From Eledone cirrhosa (Eukaryota > Mollusca > Cephalopoda > Octopoda > Eledonidae), in contig OZ024742.1 in assembly GCA_964016885.1 (NCBI GenBank), forward strand, positions 362,046,848-362,110,847: a stretch of 64,000 bases of DNA, read 5' to 3'. The position numbers and the translations under genes are program-made. Shown here in pieces: positions 10,651 to 22,228 of this stretch (positions are counted from its first letter, which is position 1; each line of letters begins with the position of its first letter). The notes beneath the pieces were generated by a model. It did no database searches, was not told where the DNA came from, and worked only from the letters and a program-made list of their open reading frames with translations.

Positions 10651-11973
10651 GTTAAGGATACTATTTATAGTTATGTATATTTTAAACTTTTTATAGTTAT
10701 GAATATTTTAAACTATAAACAGGGAAGGTCAGTAATTTATTACTACCTTATTACCAGTAAGATAAATAGCTCAATGTAAGAACATCAGTTGTTCTACAGA
10801 GCAGTTATATAGAATTCACAAGAATCAAAGCTATGTTCAAAGCATTTATTCACTTACAATTGTTTCATCAAAACCTAGGCTTGGTGTCTTCGGAACATTT
10901 TTCAATGCTTGTACATATAATTGACCTCCTATCCAACGCAAAAGACATACAGATACATATATATATATTGATGTACAGTGGAGTGACATATATTATACTA
11001 TACTTTATTTGTATAGCAAATCAAATTTAAAATCAAAATTTAAAACTAAAATAGATGCGGCAGATATCACAGATAATGCAAGAGGATAGTTCGGTAATCA
11101 GATCTAGTAGATAGTGTATGCGTTAGTCATACATGGAGCATGCAAGTGTGTCTCATTTATATACGAGTATTGCGTGGCAAGTTATTACATGTGATACAAG
11201 CACTTTAAGCGGGTAAGCAAGAGTATTATGGTGGTTGTAGTGGGAGGGTATTTTTTGTATAGATCAAAAAAGTATGTGTGCAGAAAAAGAAAAAGAAAAA
11301 GAAAAAGAAAAAGAAAAAGAAAAAGAAAAGAAAGTTATAGTTTTCGCACCCACCACCATTTTCACATTCAGAAAAAAGAAGTTATAGTTTTCACATCCAT
11401 CACATATGTTACGATGAATTCGTATTGAATGTTTGATGTAGTAAAGGATTGTAACGTATTGAGGCTCAGTGTTATTTAATACATATTTATAGAATAGGTT
11501 CTTTCTGCTGCGAGAATTTACAGTGGTTTTAAGTAGGTGTGTAATTAAGGGGAGTTAATGCGTAAGGGGGGGGGGGGGTGTAACTAGCTGATTTTCATAA
11601 CTAAATTCATTGTTCTAACATACATTATATGGTGCCTCAACTGAGTCCCTTATATAAAAGGTTATATATTTATATTTAATTTTAAATACAGTCTACTCTA
11701 TCATAATATATTAAAGATATCTATAGGAAGTTGATTACTCCTTATTATAATTGGATTCCTCACTCAAAGTGCTCGATGTTTTGTGTGGTTAATTATACTA
11801 ATTGGGACAAGAAATGATGTATATATATTATCAAATGATTCTATGGACATGCTTTACTTTATAGTATTTTACTCTGATTGTTTTATTTATTAATTCTTCA
11901 TTGAGCCACATCGTGAATGGTTGCCAAAACATATATATATCTGTGACTTTGTTTAATTGGTGTATATGTAAAC
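10543..11973. other. About 1.4 kb without a gene
   Basis: AT-rich DNA with a B-box-like GGTTCAAATCC near 10570, a (TA)n at 10617-10647 and an (AAAAAG)n run at 11283-11328. No coding similarity seen. Confidence 0.5.
11283..11330. repeat. (AAAAAG)n hexanucleotide repeat
   Basis: About eight GAAAAA units; a Lys/Arg-only open frame over it is spurious. Confidence 0.93.
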
Positions 11974-12048
<75 letters not shown>

Positions 12049-12070
12049 GCGTGTGTGTGTGTGTGTGTAT
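11974..12070. repeat. (TA)n followed by (GT)n
   Basis: (TA)n at 11975-12041, then TGTGTGTG to about 12069. Confidence 0.95.
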
Positions 12071-12213
12071 TTATGTCCCTTAGTTACTAGGGTAGATATG
12101 TTTGACTAGGCATTGTCCCAGCTGGGCCACAGTCTAATGACTGAAACCAATAAATAAAGGGACAGAATGAAAGAATAATATAATTTAATTGTAGCATAAA
12201 AATAAGAATAAAT

Positions 12214-12377
12214 ATAATTGTTTCTACATTTGGCAAAAGGCCAGCAGTTACCCAGTACATTACTGGTACTTTATTTTATCGACCCCGTAAGGATGAAAGG
12301 CAAAGTTAACCTCGGCGGGATTTGAACTCAGACCGTAAAAGGACGTAACTATGCTGGAAAGCATGGCGTCCGACTAC
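12214..12377 (-). mobile_element. tRNA-derived SINE, minus strand
   Basis: Reverse complement of the SINE at 8681: tail AATTGTTTCTAC at 12215, body TTTATTTTATCGACCCC near 12272, B-box-like complement GGATTTGAACTCAGACC near 12318, head GCATGGCGTCCG at 12361. Confidence 0.85.
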
Positions 12378-12830
12378 CGATAAATCAAAATTCCATCATC
12401 GCAACATTTGGTTAGAAGTTTAACGACTTTATATTTCATATTGAAATGTTGAATAACTTAATAACAACAATACACAACAAATATATTCAAGTGATAAAAA
12501 TGAAACAGTGTAAAACCAAAAACCAAAAACAAAAACAAAACAAAAAAAAAACAAAAAAAAACATAATTAACAACAAAACAATTATGAATGGGAGAAATCA
12601 TTAAATTTCCCTACTTGAAGATTTTAAAGATGGTTTTAAGATGGTGTTATTTCGTAACAAATATAGCTTTTAACTATCACTACATTACCGCACATTTGAC
12701 TTAATAGCTAGAGTATTTCAACGGCAACACTTAAAGAGTTAATGTTCTTTCCATATATATATATATATATATATTGTTGTTACACACACAGACACACAGA
12801 CACACCCGCACACTCAGACAGACACAGACA

Positions 12831-12906
<76 letters not shown>

Positions 12907-13340
12907 AAATTGTATTTATTATTCAATTTTCAAGAATGTCACTTGTACGGAATCGTTCAGTCTGTTTCTATGACTCTACGACACCAAACCGTTATGACTG
13001 AAACATAACTTGCTATTATTTTTCTGTCTATTTACTCAGGATCGCTCGAGTAGTTATATATCAAGTACTATTCTCTACTGTTTTACAATGGCTTCATCAC
13101 TTCATTTCATACAATCTTCTCTCTATCACTCTCTCCTTGTCAGATAGAGATCCTCCCCCTTTCCACCTTTGCCGACACCCACACAGAGAGAATCTACTGA
13201 TCTGATTCATATTTTCTTTTTTGCCCACCATTTGCGACTGAAATAAATATGTATGTATGTATGTTTTATCTCTTTTTCTTAATTTCGAGTATATTTTTTG
13301 GACCGGCCACCTTCCTGGTGGCAAGGTTGTAAAAGAAAAG
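12378..13340. other. AT-rich spacer with A-rich and (CA)n tracts
   Basis: A-rich (CAAAAA) tract at 12515-12565, (TA)n at 12753-12773, and CA-rich 12780-12895 with a pure (CA)n core. Position 13244-13262 is (ATGT)n, at the 3' side of the R4-3 LINE. No gene. Confidence 0.6.
12830..12893. repeat. (CA)n microsatellite
   Basis: About 32 CA units, flanked by CAGA-rich sequence and a short (TA)n. Confidence 0.97.
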
Positions 13341-14592
13341 AAATTGTCATCCCTTGAATCGCAAGAATGTTTTGCAAATTTTGAAGGTGCCAGCTATCGC
13401 AGCCATTTGTAGACTATGAATTAGGGAGCTGCACTTTTTGTCCGCAAATCCAAGTTCAGTCATACTTTGGTCCAAGCGGGTTGGAATATAACCCGTAGCT
13501 CCAATAATGATGGGTATGAAGCTAAAGGTGTATCTTGGATACTGGATTTGTAAACTCCTCATCAATGGTCCGTAGATGTCCTCCTTCTCCTGTATTTTTC
13601 TGACAACGTTTACATCAAGTGGGCAGCTGATCTCCACAACAGAACACGTTTTCAATGTGTGGTCCCAAACAACAATATTAGGCCGGTTGTGCTTTAATTT
13701 GGTGCCAGTTTTTATTTTCAGGTTCCACCAGTATTCCTTAGTGCCATCTGTCTCAATATATTCTTCCTCGTTTGTTGTTAATTTTGTTTTCCGAAGTGCG
13801 TTCCAGATGGTTCTAGCTATCCCATCGTGTCTCATGGGGAGGTAGTAGCGAGATGACATTCTTTCGCAGCTGGCAACAATGTGGCTTACGTCCTCGATCT
13901 TTGTTTTACATAGCCTACATTTATTGTCAGCTGATGGCCCTCCCCTTTTGTGCAGCAGATATTTGGTAGGGAGTTCTTGTTCCTGTATTGCATAGAGATA
14001 TCCCTCAAGGTGTGATGTCATAAACTTGTCGGAACTCCATGCCAGGCTTTGTGAGTGGTTTATCCGCTCTATGGTCTGTGTTTTACGTCTCAAGTATCCA
14101 TGCACAACTTTTTCTGTAAATTGGTCAATTTTTTTATCTTGTTTGAACATTGAATAGGATCTTCCGATTTCTCTGGGTGAGAGATTTATATCAGGCTTTA
14201 TTCCATATCTCTCCTCCAGATCAGTCGCTATTCTAATGATATTTTTTTTTCATGCTCATAAACCTGGGCAAGATGGTTGCCAACCTTTTTCTTCTGTTGA
14301 AGGTGTTGCTTCAGTGTTACTATCCGGGTCTCATATGTTGTTAATATGGATTTTAGACCCCGGCCTATCCACATCACCATTGATGTTAAAGTTCCCAGTA
14401 ACACTGAGAAGTTTGCGAGTTCTAACATCCATCTCACTTAGTTCTTGCAATGACCAGTTCAGCAGGCCAAATGTTGGCGTTAGAATTGGCACAGCATAAG
14501 TATTGTGGGCAACGTATTTGTTGTACGCTGACAGTTCTGATGACCATATTTTCTTTACTCTTCTGATGTATTCAGTTCTGGTTCTCTCCTTG
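13263..14592 (-). pseudogene. R4-3 LINE copy 1: RT thumb, zinc knuckle and endonuclease
   Basis: Minus-strand remnant, 5'-truncated at a (TATG)n tract. The order is [15 protein letters not shown] and ELSEMDVRTRKLLSV (RT thumb, 14590-14400), a broken stretch, then a 267-codon frame 14150-13347 with the knuckle CRLCKTKIEDVSHIVASC (C-x2-C-x8-H-x4-C). The restriction-like endonuclease motif follows, HNRPNIVVWDHTLKTCSVVE. The family usually has R-P-D there, so Asp to Asn probably kills the nuclease. The RT palm is absent. The architecture (RT, CCHC, PD-type nuclease) is that of R2/R4-type LINEs. (ATGT)n also lies on its 3' side. Confidence 0.75.
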
Positions 14593-14669
14593 TATGTATG
14601 TATGTATGTATGTATGTATGTATGTATGTATGTATGTATGTATGTATGTATGTATGTATGTATGTATGT
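14593..14669. repeat. (TATG)n tetranucleotide repeat
   Basis: Nineteen units, pure. It separates R4-3 copy 1 from the repeat at 14670. Confidence 0.97.
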
Positions 14670-14885
14670 CAGGTCACCAGTTGGTGCTACTGGTAACATG
14701 TATCCCAGTACAACCTGTCTCATGGTCGGGTCGTTGGCGACTAAACTGGCAACCCCACCAAGGTTTCTTGGTGAGGGTGACTTTGGACATCCTATAGGAC
14801 TAAAAACAAAAGCTGTCAAAGGGCAAAGGAGCTCTTAAGTGTCAATGGCCATCCAAAATCACCGGAAGAGATGACCCGTTAGCCT
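14670..14885 (-). repeat. Dispersed repeat X, copy 1
   Basis: About 215 bp strongly similar to 16736-16925 (shared GTGCTACTGGTAACAT, GGTCGTYGGCGACTAAAC and CAACCCCACCAAG). Both copies touch a (TATG)n tract at the same end. On the minus strand that tract reads as a (CATA)n tail, so X looks like a retroelement 3' end. No family name. Confidence 0.75.
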
Positions 14886-14913
14886 TTGTCAAGGCAGAAT
14901 TCTAGAAGAAGGA

Positions 14914-15530
14914 AAACTCTGATATAACACCTGCAACCCTGATGGTATCCAATGATGTTGGCTTGTTCTTTTTGGTAAATATCATCTTGGTTAAGAGAGT
15001 GGGACTGGCTTTGTGCAGTGCCTTTGCTCACTATAAAAGCTTCACGGCACAGGCATTGCTTTATATCTGGAGATCTCTCTGCACTTGTTGTGACATGGTA
15101 CCATGGGCCCAGCACTATGTGTCAATAATTGTCACAAGTGTAGTGTTTGTACCAGAGTTTTCAAGTCGCTGGCTGGACTAAAAAGCACACTCGTTCAGCG
15201 CATCGGTAGGGTTTCTCCTACATGGATATAAAGTAGTGGCCGTACTCGAAAACGAGTTGGCAGCCACCACACCATGTATGTATGGGATAACTACGATATA
15301 AAACCTGCGGCTCAGTAGTTACCGATGATGTTGACCTTTTCTTCTTTTCGGGTTATAGCTACTGTCGCTCAGAGAGTGGGATTGGCTCAGTGCACTGTAT
15401 TTCCTCACTATAAAAAATATCTTCACGCACAAGCATTGCACAATAGGATTAATTAATAATTATTAATAATGGTATATCGTGCAATGGTCATACTCGATAA
15501 CGAGGGGACAGCCATCATGTATGTATGTAT
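14914..15530. repeat. Two diverged tandem copies of a roughly 300-bp unit
   Basis: 14919-15290 and 15296-15530 share GATATAAMACCTGCRRC, GATGATGTTG, AGAGAGTGGGAYTGGCT, CTCACTATAAAA and GTACTCGAWAACGAG, then a CATGTATGTATG end. Similarity is moderate, so the duplication is old. No coding function recognised. Confidence 0.6.
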
Positions 15531-16431
15531 ATATATATGTTCTGGTTTTATAATTTCACAAATTTTTGCCAATAGAGTGAGAGAGTCGGTTTCTAACATA
15601 GACACAAGACTCTCTCATTGGAATTTACACAACATCAACTAGGTAGATATGTATGTATGTATGCATGTGTAGATATCGATGTTATTGTATGTGTTGATGT
15701 GTATGTTTTGAGTCGCATATGTGCATGTGTATATGCTTTGTATCTGTATAAGTGTATATGCAGTTATTAGATGAAGATATTTTGGAATGTTTTACACATT
15801 TTTACTGTTCCATTAATGGATTGTACTTGTAATTTCCTAACTAGTTGTGTTCTTTTTGGTCCTGTGAAGCCTAGCTTCTCAAGATTTGTATTGAGGCAGT
15901 TACTAACATATCTCAGTGCCCCAATAATCACAGGCATAAATCTGAAGGTGTAATCAGGGTAGGGTATCTGCAGATTTCTCATCAGTTCTGCATAAATATT
16001 CTCCTTTTCGCTAATCTTTGATATTATATTGGCATCTGCTGGACAGCTAACTTCCACTACTGTGCATGCCTTCTTTTCCCTGTCCCATATAATATCTGGT
16101 CTGTTATGCCTGCATTTTATTGGGGTTTTTACTGGAACATTCCACCAGTACTCTTTCATATTATCTACATGGATGTCTTCCACATTGTTGTAGCTTTTAA
16201 TGTGTTTATTATCGGGGCTATCTTTTCTACGGATTGCATTGTACAGTGTTTTGGCCACTACATCATGCCTCATAGGTAGATAGTACCGCGATGACATCTT
16301 TGGACAGCTGCTTATGATATGGGTGACATCTTCGATGTTAATTCTGCAGAGTCTGCACTTGTTATCACATCTAGGTGTTTTGCCTGAATCCCTATTTCTT
16401 TTGTTAATCAGGTATTTCGTGTTGATTTCCT
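15531..16431 (-). pseudogene. R4-3 LINE copy 2: zinc knuckle, endonuclease and 3' UTR
   Basis: Minus-strand 3' end of the same family as 13263-14592. The frame 16430-15767 holds the knuckle CRLCRINIEDVTHIISSC (near 16350), MSSRYYLPMRHD and the nuclease motif HNRPDIIWDREKKACTVVE. Here R-P-D is kept, unlike copy 1. It ends KMCKTFQNIFI. The 3' UTR is 15531-15766. It is truncated just upstream of the knuckle at (TATG)n, so no RT domain is present. The 3' UTR is repeated at 16456-16685, next to another (TATG)n. Confidence 0.75.
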
Positions 16432-16736
16432 TATATGTATGTATGTATGTATGTATGTTCTTCTGGTTTTATAATTTCACAAATTTTTTCCCAATAGAGA
16501 GAGAGTCGGTTTCTAACATAGACACAATACTTTCTCATTGGAATTTACACAACATCAACTAGGTAGATTATGTATGCATGCATGTGTAGATATGGATGTT
16601 ATTGTATGTGTGGATGTATATGTTTTGAGTTGTATGTGTGCACGTGTATATGCTTTGTATCTGTACATGTGTATATACAGTTATTAGATGTATGTATGTA
16701 TGTATGTATGTATGTATGTATGTATGTATGTATGTC
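16432..16736 (-). mobile_element. R4-3 LINE copy 3: 3' UTR only, between (TATG)n tracts
   Basis: 16456-16685 repeats 15531-15766 closely (shared GTCGGTTTCTAACATAGACA and CATTGGAATTTACACAACAT). It is flanked by (TATG)n at 16433-16456 and 16685-16735. A third, extremely 5'-truncated copy of R4-3 that landed in the same tract is the simplest reading. Confidence 0.7.
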
Positions 16737-16925
16737 GGGTCACTCTTGAGTGCTACTGGTAACATATAACCCAGTAGAACCTGTAAAAAAGTCGGGTCGT
16801 CGGCGACTAAACCAGCAACCCCACCAAGATTACTTGGTGAGGAGGGTGATTTCGGCCACCCTGCGGGACAAAAAAGCAAAACCTGACAAAGGGCGGAAGA
16901 ACTCATGAGAGTCAACGGCTATCCA
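16737..16925 (-). repeat. Dispersed repeat X, copy 2
   Basis: Homologue of 14670-14885, again abutting (TATG)n at the same end. Confidence 0.75.
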
Positions 16926-17880
16926 AATATGTGTAAATATGTATATACACATGTACATCTGTATATATATGTATATATGTATATGCATGTGTGCATGTGT
17001 ATGTATATGTGCGGGGACATAGAAAAAGTCGGGCTGGACACCCGATCGCGTGGTTAAACCATTGGGAGGGAAGTACCCCTAGCTTATGTCAGGGCATTGT
17101 TCTAGGACACAGGTCCTCGACCCATTTCGCCCAAACGCTCGAAATCATGAAACGCCCCGCTATCCTATTTTTCAATTTGTCAATATACTACTAATTTTGA
17201 TATCAATAGATTATTAAAAAATTAACAATATTACAAAGATACCATTGCAGACAGCTGAGAGTATAAATACATTCCTTGAAAGGAAGTATATAAATTTCAA
17301 TAAAAGGAACATAAATGTTCTTTTTTATGAATAAGGACCAGTTGAATTTGTTATATTCCCACCAGGCGATACTAGCTATTTTGAACATTTATACAAGAGC
17401 AACTCTGTCTATCCAAAGAGTGCTCTTATCTGGAAGAAAGTAGCAATTATATCATTTCAAAGCTTTCCAATTTTCCCTTTAATGAAACGGACAGAATAAA
17501 TGTTGATATCTAACTTGATGTTCCCTCCGCTTTGTGAGCTTAGAGACCACGGAAGAGGGCTTTCTTGACCACGTAAGAGGGTATATTTATTTGTAAATGG
17601 TAAAATATATACAACAAATGAGTAAGTGAATTGTGGTAGATGGTTTCCAGTCCAGTCAAACTGTAACTATAAATCAAAATAATTGTTAGTTTGCTTCGTA
17701 ACAATAGCATATCTTTTTTTTCGGATAAATCGACTTGCTTTAATTTTGACCTCATTTCAATGGAGTTTAGCTAACTCTTTGACGTCAGGGTGGATTTTCG
17801 TAAGTTGTAGCCGGAGATCTCCACGTGTAATTACATTGTAGCGGTTGCGAAAAGCTCAGATTTACATTTCTTTCTGTCTT
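16926..17880. other. No gene recognised
   Basis: Mixed sequence with (TA/TG)-rich start and a GC-richer patch at 17020-17160 whose origin I cannot assign. Confidence 0.45.
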
Positions 17881-18550
<670 letters not shown>

Positions 18551-18939
18551 GCTCCTGTGTCTGGGTGTATGTATGGGTATATAGATGTCTGTGCGCATCT
18601 CTACGCCTATGTCTGTCTGCTGTTGAATTTCTACATCTTACAAATACCATCCGCAACCACACAATCCCTTTCTTTAATTCTTTGACAAAAACATGAAATG
18701 TCTTTACCGACACGATAAACTAGCACTGGGTCGTCCAAGCGTGCCCCACCCAACAACCCCCTGCTTCCTGTTTACACGAAAACAAGTTTTTGACTGACCA
18801 ATACACATTCCAAAACGCGTCCACACGTGCGCACACACACACGAATCCTTAATTGCTCGCGCGCTCACGTAAACAATCACATGAATATCGGTGAATACAC
18901 ACCCGCATTGCCGCCCCACCAATTACACCAAAATACACA
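18551..18939. other. Short unassigned spacer
   Basis: Cytosine-rich, CACACA-interrupted DNA leading into the Penelope-like fragment. No gene. Confidence 0.45.
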
Positions 18940-19026
18940 CATACGCCCACACACAAAAAAAACAGGGCTGACTCCTATATATATATACATTATCGACCCA
19001 CATACCACAACAAAAACATATCTTTT
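18940..19026 (+). mobile_element. Penelope-like element fragment, inverted partner
   Basis: About 85 bp nearly identical to the reverse complement of 20013-20095 (ACAGGGCTGACTCCTATATA and ACCCACATACCACAACAAAA). In the partner this is the segment just before the GIY-YIG domain. After 19026 the two diverge. Penelope-like insertions often carry partial inverted copies. Confidence 0.75.
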
Positions 19027-19175
19027 GTCGCATCACCAGTCTAAGGAGCAGATCGATACTGGAGTCGGATCGTAGCTCCTATGGGTCACCTTGAGCCAAT
19101 CCTCTGCGAAACGCGCGTAAAAGTTCGATATGCAATAAATATTTTCATATGTAAACGAAATTTCCTTGTTTTTTC

Positions 19176-19177
<2 letters not shown>

Positions 19178-19230
<53 letters not shown>
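19178..19230. repeat. (TA)n microsatellite
   Basis: About 25 units between the two Penelope-like fragments. Confidence 0.95.
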
Positions 19231-19232
<2 letters not shown>

Positions 19233-19708
19233 TAGCAAGATTCTTTATCTGAAAACGTGTGTTGAAACCGATATTGTTATACTTTGGGAGGGCCATGTTG
19301 CCAATAAGAAACACACGCACCAGTTGCTTTCACTTCAAGTTATTATAATAAATTTATAAATTTAGGAATTTATAAATTTCCGGTTGGTTGGTTGGTTCCA
19401 CAACCAGATGGTTGTTTATATATTGTCAAAGTTCTTTCGTCATACATTCTGTGACCTCTTCAGTGACTGGGGATTCTTTTCTTTGTTTTTGTGCCTCTCC
19501 TTTGTTCTGTCCTACCCCATCTTGTTTCTGTGTGTGTGTTGTGTGCTGAGTCTGCACATGCGCCACATCTGGGTGTCTGTGTGTGTTTATATTCGTTTAT
19601 TTATTTGTTTATTTACATGTTACTGGTTGGTTGTTTGTTCTATGTGCGTGTGTGTTTTCATTTTCTCCTTAATTGTAAGTTGTGATGTTGCTGTTCCACT
19701 CATGTTTT
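19231..19708. other. Unassigned, GT/TTG-rich
   Basis: Possible Penelope-like 3' UTR on the minus strand (it follows the stop of the GIY-YIG frame) but no defining feature. Confidence 0.4.
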
Positions 19709-20100
19709 CTATTTAATTTTTGGTTGTAATTCTTTTATGTTTATTGCCTCTGTGATTTGTCTAAACATTGCGTCTTTTCTGTGTGTAGATTCTATTTTTA
19801 TTTCTATGTTCTCTAATTTACCCTTGTGTTCTATTTTAGCATGTTGGTAGAGTACAGATGATTCTTTACTATCTTGAAGGTCTCGCCAGTGTTCATTTAT
19901 CCGTTCCCCTACACTACGAGATGTCTCACCTATGTACACTATATTTTTATCTCTACATTGTCCTTCAGTACATCTTATGCTATACACTACATTTCTAGTT
20001 TTAAAAGATAAGTTTTTGTTGTGGTATGTGGGTCGATAATGTATATATATATAGGAGTCAGCCCTGTTTTTTTTGTGTGTGCGTATGTGTGTATGTGGGC
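19709..20100 (-). pseudogene. Penelope-like element: GIY-YIG endonuclease domain
   Basis: The minus-strand frame has NVVYSIRCTEGQ, then NIVYIGETSRSVGERINEH, then HRKDAMFRQITEAINI near the end. This is the GIY-YIG fold as found in Penelope-like retroelements: VYSI in place of GIY, YIG kept, catalytic Arg in the SVGERINEH helix, and a downstream acidic/Lys helix. This domain follows the RT in endonuclease-positive Penelope-like elements and nicks the target. The RT is missing; the copy is truncated at a (TA)n tract (20108-20150). The domain frame itself is open, but without RT it is a relic. Confidence 0.82.
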
Positions 20101-20107
20101 GTAGGGC

Positions 20108-20152
<45 letters not shown>

Positions 20153-20340
20153 TGTGTGTATACAATTACGCGTTGTCATCAATTGTAGAACCCACTGAAA
20201 ACGATATTGCCCAAGTCAATATAAAATGCTACTTTATAGAATTATCTGCCGTCTTTTCTTTCAACCGGTTGCCAAATATAAATAAATAAATAAATAAATA
20301 CACACACACACACACATTTATATATATATATAATATATAT

Positions 20341-20410
<70 letters not shown>

Positions 20411-20500
20411 CATACATACCTACATATATATGTACACACACACACATATATGTCTGTGTGTGTGTATGTATGTATGTATGTATGTATATATGTATGTATG
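20101..20500. repeat. (TA)n, (AAAT)n, (CA)n and (TATG)n block
   Basis: (TA)n 20108-20150, (AAAT)n 20278-20300, (TA)n 20318-20379, (CA)n 20381-20400 and (TGTA)n 20463-20500. Minus-strand frames here are spurious. Confidence 0.92.
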
Positions 20501-20959
20501 AATAATAAACAGCGCTTCTTTGTGTGATAAGGACGCTATAGCAGAAAGAACTGTAACTTTATATTTCTAGCTCGATCTTGATCCAATTCCAATCTCTACT
20601 TAACAGGATCATTTAGCATTATCTGCTAAAGTACTTTCCTGGCATTATTGTCTCTTTCTGACAAACATTCCAGTGGTTTTGTTTAACAAGTGCGCCAAAA
20701 ATACTTACTTCACACTCCAGTGGATTTTTATTAATGTGTTCATAGCAAAAGTATGATATCTGGACAGAATAGAATTTACACAATAGACTCACCGTGAGTT
20801 TACTGATCCATAAACTCCTAATGATGACGTAGAGGTGTCGTTGTAATAGCTTGAACATTTTAGTTTAGCAGTGCACATAAATCTCCAGGTTAGAGCATTT
20901 CCTCCAAAGAGAGAGAGAGAGGGAGAGAGAGAGAGAGAGGAGTGGGGGAAGACGAATCG
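20501..20959. other. Unassigned spacer
   Basis: AT-rich, with a GA-rich stretch at 20908-20940. No gene. Confidence 0.45.
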
Positions 20960-21092
20960 TCCCCAGTATCGATGAATGGCAGAGATAGTCCCGGTGGGAT
21001 TTGAGTTCAGAACGTCAATAGCTAGAAGAAATATTTCGGAGTATTTTGTTCTGTGTTCTAACGACTCTACCGATTCGCCACATCCTCCCTGT
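20960..21092 (-). mobile_element. Second tRNA-like SINE head, minus strand
   Basis: On the minus strand GTGGCGAATCGGTAGAGTCG (A-box-like) near 21083 is followed about 60 nt later by GTTCTGAACTCAAATCCC (B-box-like) near 21010. The body differs from the SINE at 8681, so this is another tRNA-derived family. Confidence 0.55.
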
Positions 21093-21165
21093 CCCCGCAG
21101 TTTAATATAATAGAAAATTAATGAAAAATTGCTATTACCAGCGACCACTTCATGCTATTTTATGC

Positions 21166-21754
21166 TATCTCTGGTGCTTCCTTGACGGTGAACAGGTGTG
21201 GTCGCCGTTCGCCAGGCACGTTTTTCCCTCAGCTCGTCTCCTTGACGGAACTGCAGTCCTGGGTCAGGAAAAGACCGAGAGATAGCGCTTGGAAACTGGA
21301 ATGTCTCCAAGCGCTCACTGCCCTCTGCCAGTTGGGCACCAGTATCGGTGGAACATCCACCTCGGCGTTCTATAGAGGACTAGTGGAGGGGAAGAGCGAC
21401 GACGTTCTCGGAGAGATCCTGGGAGTCGAAGAAAATCAGTTTGCTCTCTTCCAGAAAACTTTCAGCCCAGGGCCTATGGATAACTTCCAGAAATCCCTGG
21501 CCTAGCAGTGCTACCGGGGAGTTTTGCCGGTTCGAGATAAGCTCTACAGGCACGGAAGAGCCGTCAGCCGAGCCTGTCCGAGATGCGCGCAGAGCGACGA
21601 AACCGCCATGCACGCACTCGTTCAGTGCCCGAGCATTGCTGACATGTGGAGCTATGTCGAACAGTTGCTGTCCCGTGTAGGACCGATCCGGTTATCGAAT
21701 GAGTCCATTGTGCAGATGGTCTCGCCGTCTTCCCCCGAGGAGGTAGGGCAAAAA
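21166..21754 (+). pseudogene. Tx1-type LINE ORF2 C-terminal fragment
   Basis: Matches codons of Tx1 #3 ORF2 from the segment starting LWCFLDGEQVWSPFARH-like sequence to the region before its end. It has LVSLTELQSWVRKRPRDSAW, GTSTSAFYRGLVEGKSDD, MDNFQKSLA and the knuckle CPRCAQSDETAMHALVQC (C-x2-C-x8-H-x4-C). A TAG at 21503-21505 and frame changes break it. At 21754 it jumps directly into ORF1-like sequence of the next copy, so it is a rearranged fragment, not a complete element. Confidence 0.8.
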
Positions 21755-22195
21755 CAAGCCAAACGATACAAACTACACAGCATTAAATTTGAACAACAAC
21801 TGAGTTCAAATCCCGCCGAGGTTGACTTTGCCTTTCATCCTTACGGGGTCGATAAAATAAAGTACCAGTAATGCACTGGGTATTTGCTGGCCTTGTGCCT
21901 AAAGTAGAAACAATTAAATTTGAACAACAACCAATGATTACACTACATCCAACACAACACCAGAATCACAGAAAAAGACTACACAACACCCCAAAAGTTC
22001 ACACCACCTCCACACATACAAATCACTCGCATCACACAGAAAACGTACACGACACTAAAACAAAAATTCCCCAAAGACATCGGAAACTTCCGAAAAACAC
22101 TCTCCAGGAAGATTTATAAGGACATCCTTCCGGAGCAGGCCACAAGCAGCGAAAAGGATGGAAAACCATCCTTCCTCTACGAGAAGTAAGGTAAG
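21755..22195 (+). pseudogene. Tx1 #1: 3' end of ORF1, interrupted by a SINE
   Basis: AC-rich sequence homologous to the last part of ORF1 in Tx1 #3 (46200-46570), with K-I-P-Q-R-H-R-K then KDILPEQATSSEKD-like residues. It ends at the conserved AAGGTAAGT (22188-22196) that closes ORF1 in all three copies. A SINE sits at 21801-21912. The rest of ORF1 is missing. Confidence 0.65.
21801..21912 (+). mobile_element. 5'-truncated SINE with 19-bp target duplication
   Basis: The SINE begins at its B-box region (TGAGTTCAAATCCCGCC) and ends GTAGAAACA. Flanks 21782-21800 and 21913-21931 are identical (ATTAAATTTGAACAACAAC), a clean target-site duplication showing LINE-type retroposition into Tx1 ORF1 DNA. 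Confidence 0.92.
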
Positions 22196-22228
22196 TGGTC
22201 TGTCCCATCTTTTCAACTCCTTTTCAAC

